Shown here piece by piece: positions 61,901 to 64,000 of a stretch of 64,000 bases of DNA. The notes below the pieces were generated by a model. That model was not told the origin of the DNA. It saw nothing but the letters and a program-made list of their open reading frames with translations, and ran no database searches. How positions within the stretch are numbered: position 1 is the first letter of the stretch; every line of letters begins with the position of its first letter. The DNA is from JAZKAR01 sp040389065. Its GTDB lineage: Bacteria; Pseudomonadota; Gammaproteobacteria; Burkholderiales; Casimicrobiaceae. The stretch covers positions 248,001 through 312,000 of the forward strand of contig JAZKAR010000016.1 of the NCBI GenBank assembly GCA_040389065.1. Direction: 5' to 3'. The translations under genes and the position numbers were made by a program.

Positions 61901-64000
61901 CAACTACGGTAGACAATGCTATTAACATTGCCGGGGCAGCAACGCTCGCTGCCAGCTATAGCGTGAGTGGCACAGGCGGCGATGTCAGAGTGAGTGGTGT
62001 GTTATCTGGATCAGGCGCACTGACAGTAACAAATGGAACGCTCGCTAAACTGACTCTTTCGGGAACGAATACGTATACAGGTAATGTTACGGCGACATCG
62101 GGCACGCTGGCTGTTTCAGGCGGTTCTGCGATTGGCGACGGCACTTCGGTAACATTGACTAACTCAGCTAATCTGGAACTTGCGGCGAACGAAACAATCG
62201 GCATGCTTATCTCCAGCAGCACGAGCAGCGGTGTGACGCTTGGTGCCAACACATTAACGTTTGTGGGGGGCAGCGACGCTACGTTTGCGGGTGTGATCTC
62301 TGGCAGTGGCGGCATCACCAAAGACGGCAATGCGATCCAGACTTTTTCTGGCGCCAATACTTATACAGGTGCAACAACGGTTTTAACCGGTACACTTGCT
62401 GTCAGCGGTAGTGGAACGGCAGGTAGCGGCAGCGCAGTTACCGTGGCTTCAGGCGCAACATTAAGTTCCTCTATAGCGTCACTATCCTTGGGTTCACTCA
62501 CAGGTGCCGGTTCAGTTTCGTGGGGTGCAAACGCCTTATATATTGGCAACAATAATACCTCTACCACCTTCTCAGGAGCGTTCAGCAGTAGTGGTAGTTT
62601 GACCAAAAACGGTACAGGCACGCTGATACTTTCAGGTACCAATAGCAGTGGCTTCACGGGGACTACTGAAGTCAGAAATGGCGGTACGCTGAGCGTTGAA
62701 GGTGATTCCAATCTCGGCAGCGGAACATTAACGCTAAATGGCGGTACGCTGACGCTTACAAGTGCAACGACGATTGATAATCTCATTGCTCTAGGTGTCA
62801 ATCATGGCACTATCGATACAGGCTCAAACGCGGTAACGCTTTCAGGCATTATCAGCGGCAGTAATAATTTGACGAAGATAGGTACGGGCACGCTAACGTT
62901 ATCAGCCACCAATACCTATAGCGGCACAACCACAGTATCTGCCGGAACGCTGGCACTCAATGGAGGCCATGCGGTTGCTGATATCGGTTCAATCACAGTC
63001 TCAAGCGGCGCAACCTTAGCGTTAGGTGCGGATGAAGTTGTTTCTGCATTCACGGGTGCAGGTACTGTATCTCTTGGCGCAAATACTTTAACTACCGGTG
63101 TAGATCATTCATCTTCCGCATTCTCCGGAGCGATTACAGGAACGGGTGGATTAGTTAAAACAGGTACCGGAACACTCACGCTTTCCGGCACAAATACCTA
63201 TACCGGTATAACCACGCTTTCTAATGGAGAGATCATCCTCAGCGGAGGCTCTGCCATTGCAGATAGCGGCACAGTCCATTTGGGAGATACAACGACCCTG
63301 ACGCTCTCAAGCAGTGAAACGATTGGTGCTTTAACAAGTGTAGGAAACAGCAGTATTGCACTGGGTGCGAATACGCTTACAGTCAATCAATCTTCCGATA
63401 CAAGCTATTCAGGTGTCATTTCAGGTACCGGCGCGCTTACTAAAGAGGGAACCGGTACACTCACGCTTTCTGGTGTAAATACATATACGGGAGCCACAAC
63501 CGTTAACGGCGGCAACATTAGTATAGGTGCGGCTAATACTTTACACAGCAGCAGTGCAGTAACCCTTAATGGCGGTGGTCTAACGTTTACAGGGGCCATT
63601 ACATTTACTAACGCCATTACACTGGGTGTTAACAACGGTACGATCAATAATAGCGTTGATGTTAGCTTATCAGGGATTATCAGCGGTAATAATCTGACTA
63701 AAGCAGGTGGAGCTGTGCTGACCTTAACCGGCAGCAACACCTACGGCGGAACCACGCTTTCAGGCGGCGGTACATTAAGCATTGCTTCAGATGCTAACCT
63801 CGGCAGTGGAACGCTTACTTTAGCCAATGGCGAACTGGACATTACAGGCGCTACCACGGTTGATAATGCGATTGCTATAACCGGTGATTCATGGGTTCGA
63901 ACTGATGTAGCAGCAACCTTGTCTGGCGTTATCTCGGGTAGCAGTGAGCTTCTGAAGGAAGGCACTGGAACATTAACCTTAACGGGTACTCAAACACATA
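49993..64000 (+). CDS. giant LEPR-XLL/DUF4347/autotransporter-repeat surface adhesin (3' end outside window)
   Basis: One frame starting at ATG 49993 (GGAG 7 nt upstream) is open to the window edge, more than 4,660 codons; I checked the frame at several points. The N-terminus has no Sec signal but contains VEPRVMFDGAG (residues 28-38), a variant of the LEPR-XLL motif. Then come DUF4347 (about 142-292), a glycine-rich beta-helix-like part (about 396-656), cadherin-like module copy 1, beta-strand repeats, copy 2, and a long run of beta-strand repeats. The lack of a Sec signal and the LEPR-XLL start suggest type I secretion, while the repeats are of the kind common in type V autotransporters. 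The C-terminus, which would decide this, is not in the window. Confidence 0.93.
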   Translation, partial: MKFFKQSANNQSNVAPFKLKPTSLMMAVEPRVMFDGAGAATGANELASHAVDLSLMHSLDVANTAEVVHREALFAQSNLVKSFAPANDASSISKASSAELVVPANTSKTILEPSAENQSIAQTNKSPIVEAIQATRHSEKNILFVDSRIPEYQKIIDAASPSVEIIVIDTHSNGVKQIAEALKNRTSVDSISIVSHGDNGMLLLGSGPLFSGNVDQYAAELSTIGHALTSTGDIRLYGCSVGEGETGQTFINQLAQLTGADIAASTNATGTASRGGDWDLEIATGSIEAASMLAVTRLANYDHVLHTANVNSAAQLQAAITTGNTDNLDDTITITGNISFANASEAITINVTDGHTMTIVGGDFTLSGGNYARVLDVQGGAVVIDHLTITNGKLAGDGGAGGAGGAAGTGGDSLGAGIRNAGTLTITNSIITANKASGGGGGGASTGSNYAGGGGGGGGFGSGSGGDGGDGSPNGSYAAGSAASGITGGKGGGGAAGSAGKGGSATFGAGSTYSGSGYTPGGNGATANNGSIGIGGGGGGTGTKGTGGQGGNAGAGIYNTSTGTMTITNSSITNNIAAGGGGGGGGSTYFSNTGNGGDGGRGVGGIWNAGGTVRIDSTTNTSLSTGNKGVGGSGGTATGGTNTAGASGGNTDTVLNVGGTLDTNYVPNTAPTISNLNGDSVALASGVQLDASSNLTVSDTENDLANWNSATLTVKRVTGGSADATSNDGFSFNETGFSVSGANLQSSGQTFATFTNTGGVLTITFANGGTDATNALVQAVMRGVRYDNSTPYGDATIRFALTDGHGGSTNADVTVTSSTIYVDQTTDDSGNDAADGFSLREALTRSVAQAEANIVNLRNLSTTLTLSGSTATLGAGDTLSALGNSQTLIIAGSSGGGLALAGASTVSVGNSSDLTISANISGSGSLTKLQGYGLTLSGTNTYSGGTTVTTGWLTLSGGSALADTGALTVNSTGINNSNRGLVLGANETIGSLAGSGTIDLGSNTLSAGGDNTSTSFDGVLSGTGGLTKAGSGTQTLTGVNTYTGATTVSAGTLALNNSSGTALSDSSAVSVAGTLSLSSATETIGALSNSGTVSLGANALTVSQTTNTTFSGSMSGTGSLTKLGSGNLTLSGVSTYSGGTTVTAGTLTGTTSSLQGDITDNAALAFSQNTTGTYAGVISGSGSVTKLGTGNVTFSGANTYSGGTTISAGTLTGTTTSLQGDIAAIGNFVVFDQSTDGTYAGVISGAGGAVIKYSSGTVTFTGANTYTGSTTVSAGTLVAANATALGTTGGSTTVSGGATLGLSGNVTIAEALSISGTGVSSAGALVNASGTNTLSGNVTLAGNSYVGATAGTLTMSGVVSGARSFNKVGSGTITLSATNTYSGTTTVSAGTLNVTGTLNATSGLTVSSGATLTGTGTIFASSSTNTLTVSSGGTLSPGVSGVGKLTVRGNLAIASGGTLAVDINGATTAGTDYDQVDVAGTVDVSSATLSVTHSYTAGIGDAYTIIANDAADAITGTFSGLAEGGTTTAGGNSTVLTASYIGGTGNDFTLTAPTSTPPVITNLDTDTVAWAGVGNYVTLDSATALTLSDTVLSALNSGNGDWNGATLTISRVKTGGAADGTTKDLFKFIDNSAFTLQDGNSRTNYPTAAGSFEQAIENAQTLGQNVTGALNDTANGGWFARWSYTYATGTLVVDFGTTASGDGDFNQTPSTALVQAVLRSIAYRNDTPYGNTTIRFSLSNGITASTADVTVTSSTIYADSTTDADSQGDAADGFSFREALARSVTQGGADTVKVVLSNNSTITLGSAATLGGGDTLNLDSANGLTITGSTLSLASGTDTITNSSGKTATISSVVDGSGNLAKAGAGTLTLSGTNTYSGTTGVSAGRLATSGGNAITDTSAVTVSSGATLGLGASETIGSLSGAGSITLASYTLTAGGDNSSTTFSGVISGTAGVTKTGTGTLTLSGTNTFTGNAEVSGGGLTLSGGSAIEDTVLVSLSSANTTLTLSANETIGWVSGGSSRFIVLGANTLTFTSNNDTGFSGVISGTGGITKGGTGWFSLSGANTYTGATTVTGGRILLSAANNLSSSSSITLNGGGIRATGAFTLSNAITLGASGGILEMAEDATVSGVISGSGNLTKTGSSKLTLSGTNTYTGTTTVSAGQLTLEGGASLADSTAVTVASGATLFLQDNDETIGSLTGEGTVTLNGGSLTVGGDNTSTTYSGIIEDGIDGAQNLIKTGTGTLSLSGSNTFTGTTTVRDGGVLSVEGDSNLGSGTLTLNGGTLTVTGTGTIDNAIATGFDGATVSNADAVTLSGVISGSYALTKQGAGTLTLTGTNTYSGSTTLSSGTLSIASDSNLGSGTLTLAAGTTLQITGATTIDNAIALSGGASLQADAAVTFSGTLSGAYTLTKTGTGTLTLSADNSAADTGLSVSAGTLSIATNNNLTGSDFTLSGGTLLLASGGNLFSNNPISNNIVLNSNSTIQTASNVYARLTGVISGSGSLTKTGVGNLMLDSANTYTGATNLSAGSIIINSDSATLGGPDAGNNNAYGTVTISTGAHLDFNYAVPIANPLIMGGTGVGWGAIQAGFASGDIAFTGAVTLTANTLVDPGNNTLEFSGGVSDGGNGYTLTNAWDGTIKLSGAASNWTGGIATAASHTGMISITNASNIGTGTITLAGGTLTVTDTNPVTLANAMSFGTGGGTISNAHVLTLSGILSGSGGLTKDGAGTLTLSGTNTYTGTTSVSAGTLATSGGSAITDTSAVTVSSGATLSLGAAETIASLAGAGNVSLSSYILTAGGANTSTSFSGVMSGTGGFTKAGSGTTTLTGANTFTGTTTVSAGGLSVNGGNNIADTSAVSVSGGATLTLSGGGETIGSLAGAGNVALGSYRLTLGGDNTSTTFSGVISGSGSGLTKTGSGTFTLSGANSYTGSTQISNGTLAVTGSGQVGFSSAVTVASGASLSSSAASLTLGSLAGEGSVSWGANLLYAGNNNTSTTFSGTLNGSGRFIKKGTGTLILSGTNSSSFTGATDISDTGTLSVDGDSNLGTGTITLFFSTLTVTGTGTIDNAIVNDGDGGIVNNANAVTLSGVISGSESLTKLGAGTLTLTGSNTYAGSTTVSGGTLSIASDSNLGSGALTLAAGTKLQITGVTTIDNAIALSGGATIQADAAVTLSGALSGGARALTKTGIGTLTLSNTSNEAGLTSGVTVLAGTLAVTDDNALVAGTVTLDGGALSVAAPGITIDNDIVLGSSHGTINNDYGMALSGVISGTGNLIKTGGSSVTLSGTNTYTGTTTINAGAVMISSSTNISSASITLAAGAQLTLSSTMTLSNAIILTGAATISNSAAATLSGVISGSFGLTKSGAGTLTLTGTNTYTGATAVSAGGLTLNGGSNISDTSAVTVSSGATLTLSGGAETIGSLAGAGNVVLGSYRLTLGGDDTSTTFSGVISGSGSGFTKTGSGTFSLSGTNTYTGSTTITSGTLSLSGGAAIADSSAVTVGSGATLAISTSESIGSLAGAGNVTLGSSTILFAGFNNTSTTFSGVMSGSGTFYKFGTGTMTLSGTNTHTGGTYTGGGGTLSVTDGSNVGTGTLGILNTGTLEVTGSDVTLINAISLESGEGASATETIRNANAVTLSGVVSGNNNTLVKTGAGNLRLIGIQTHTGNTTIAAGMLSIAADENVGSGALTLDGGVLAITGTSTIDNSVVLNSDSTVQTTADATLSGVISGSHALTKTGSSTLTLSGTNTYTGATILSVGTLSVAADSGLGSGAVTLAADTTLKLTGATTIDNAITLTGNATVDINNGITVSVTGQISGSSSLTKTGAGTLILSSTSNSGSSFASAINQGKLTISSSDNIGTGTVTLGGGTLEFNDSTTLSNAIVLSADSAISLGNGSQVTLNGQLAGSNGLTVSGVVSGDPEKLTLTNGGNEQFWVGALSINNAVIVVANDEGLTAGALTLNDGAGLEINGSATTTVDNAINIAGAATLAASYSVSGTGGDVRVSGVLSGSGALTVTNGTLAKLTLSGTNTYTGNVTATSGTLAVSGGSAIGDGTSVTLTNSANLELAANETIGMLISSSTSSGVTLGANTLTFVGGSDATFAGVISGSGGITKDGNAIQTFSGANTYTGATTVLTGTLAVSGSGTAGSGSAVTVASGATLSSSIASLSLGSLTGAGSVSWGANALYIGNNNTSTTFSGAFSSSGSLTKNGTGTLILSGTNSSGFTGTTEVRNGGTLSVEGDSNLGSGTLTLNGGTLTLTSATTIDNLIALGVNHGTIDTGSNAVTLSGIISGSNNLTKIGTGTLTLSATNTYSGTTTVSAGTLALNGGHAVADIGSITVSSGATLALGADEVVSAFTGAGTVSLGANTLTTGVDHSSSAFSGAITGTGGLVKTGTGTLTLSGTNTYTGITTLSNGEIILSGGSAIADSGTVHLGDTTTLTLSSSETIGALTSVGNSSIALGANTLTVNQSSDTSYSGVISGTGALTKEGTGTLTLSGVNTYTGATTVNGGNISIGAANTLHSSSAVTLNGGGLTFTGAITFTNAITLGVNNGTINNSVDVSLSGIISGNNLTKAGGAVLTLTGSNTYGGTTLSGGGTLSIASDANLGSGTLTLANGELDITGATTVDNAIAITGDSWVRTDVAATLSGVISGSSELLKEGTGTLTLTGTQTH
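50416..50870 (+). other. DUF4347 domain of the giant adhesin
   Basis: This codes for residues 142-292. Pattern: ILFVDSRIPEY, SIVSHGDNGMLLLG, RLYGCSVGEGETG and a final GDWDLEIATG. His196 (SHG) and Cys239 (YGCS) are placed as the catalytic pair is in caspase-like (clan CD) peptidases. The likeness is by eye, and an enzymatic role in the adhesin is inference. Confidence 0.85.
51126..51133 (+). repeat. poly-G tract, 8 bases, in the coding frame
   Basis: Eight consecutive G near codon 379 of the giant gene. A change of one base would cause a frameshift before most of the protein. Confidence 0.9.
51178..51960 (+). repeat. glycine-rich region with GGT/GGC triplet runs
   Basis: Residues about 396-656 are dominated by Gly with Ala, Ser, Thr and Asn. 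Triplet runs include GGT x8 (51346-51369), GGT x7 (51727-51747) and GGC x6 (51595-51612). Two segments read GTLTITNSIIT and GTMTITNSSIT, the pattern of right-handed beta-helix turns. Triplet slippage would change glycine number without breaking the frame. Confidence 0.88.
52000..52575 (+). repeat. cadherin-like module, copy 1
   Basis: It runs from APTISNLNGDS through ALVQAVMRGVRYDNSTPYG to YVDQTTDDSGNDAADGFS and LREALTRSV. The same order of motifs recurs at 54661-55380, showing an ancient duplication within the gene. Confidence 0.8.
54661..55380 (+). repeat. cadherin-like module, copy 2 (GC-richer)
   Basis: It repeats the motif order of copy 1: VITNLDTDTVAWAG, ALVQAVLRSIAYRNDTPYG, YADSTTDADSQGDAADGFS and FREALARSV. 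Its base composition is visibly richer in GC than copy 1 and it contains an insertion of about 40 residues. It is directly followed by new beta-strand repeats. Confidence 0.8.
58383..58390 (+). repeat. second poly-G tract, 8 bases, in the coding frame
   Basis: Eight consecutive G inside a beta-strand repeat (TAGGANTS in the protein). As with the first tract, a one-base slip would truncate the protein. Confidence 0.9.

Larger units (their letters stand above)
52780..64000 (+). repeat. array of about 36 autotransporter-associated beta-strand repeats
   Basis: The unit core reads like GTLTLSGTNTYTGTTTVSAG and returns mostly every 190-300 bases: for example near 52801, 53101, 53770, 54121, 55600, 56431, 57000, 58186, 59308, 60095, 61209, 62059, 62899, 63463 and 63724. 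Between cores many units read SGGSAIADTSAVTVSSGAT, then ETIGSLAGAGNV, then TTFSGVISGTG. Two longer non-repeat stretches interrupt the array (about 54180-55590, which includes module copy 2, and about 57560-58180). Confidence 0.93.

Noticed and set aside
52053..63965. Dozens of minus-strand open frames of 60-376 codons, for example 55782-56912
   Set aside because: They are antisense to the giant adhesin, rich in Pro/Val/Leu/Ser because the sense strand repeats Gly/Thr/Ser codons. The repeated MLVPDKVSVP-like starts mirror the sense repeats.
52780..64000. CRISPR-like array because of regular spacing
   Set aside because: The repeats are translated, diverged and carry no short constant direct repeat; no cas genes are present.

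Overview
The window looks like a chromosomal segment of an AT-rich betaproteobacterium, most likely of the Burkholderiales. This rests on protein resemblance (for example enolase and IlvB) and on gene order. The run tlpA-like, aroQ, accB, accC, prmA, DUF3426 gene, the pair UbiH-family gene then dsbC, and ilvB-ilvH-ilvC are arrangements I associate with betaproteobacteria. No database search was possible, so the genus is not named.

Layout. 0-9.5 kb: the tail of an unknown HExxH protein, two tRNA genes (Met, Pro), eno, tadA, an L,D-transpeptidase, a gspG-gspH pseudopilin pair, a UbiH-family hydroxylase, dsbC, a Spy-like periplasmic protein, trmJ and slyD. This stretch contains several long inverted repeats that look like small non-coding mobile elements. 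9.4-17.4 kb: a lipoprotein adaptor and RND pump, a hybrid histidine kinase, and a GDT1/MneA-type manganese exporter under a yybP-ykoY manganese riboswitch. 17.5-28.4 kb (all minus strand): an FAD-binding protein of unknown role, a GH13 alpha-glucosidase with glucokinase, the acc/prmA/aroQ cluster, a TlpA-like thioredoxin, a DsbD reduced to its N-terminal domain, and cutA. 28.7-32.6 kb: the branched-chain amino acid genes ilvB, ilvH and ilvC. 32.6-40.4 kb: ttcA, a degenerate HD-GYP protein, a membrane-anchored tandem AAA+ ATPase, a DUF4124-glutaredoxin protein, a NhaR-type regulator and an alpha/beta hydrolase.

40.4-64 kb is the accessory part. It holds APS kinase with a truncated sulfotransferase, a phytanoyl-CoA-dioxygenase-like 2-oxoglutarate oxygenase, an intact IS30-family element and a chemoreceptor fused to a PilZ (c-di-GMP) domain. 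A minus-strand row follows: tail-collar (MdpB-like) protein, GNAT acetyltransferase, aspartyl/asparaginyl beta-hydroxylase, sulfotransferase. Divergent from that row are a DUF6916-like gene and one giant reading frame that starts at 49,993 and is still open at 64,000 (more than 4,660 codons).

The giant protein has an LEPR-XLL-like N-terminal motif, a DUF4347 domain, a glycine-rich beta-helix-like region, two copies of a cadherin-like module and about 36 autotransporter-associated beta-strand repeats. It is almost certainly a secreted surface adhesin. My main hypothesis is that the neighbouring sulfation, hydroxylation and acetylation enzymes act on this surface layer or its glycans, and that the PilZ chemoreceptor links the region to c-di-GMP-controlled attachment. 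That link is inference from proximity. The individual gene calls are mostly firm.
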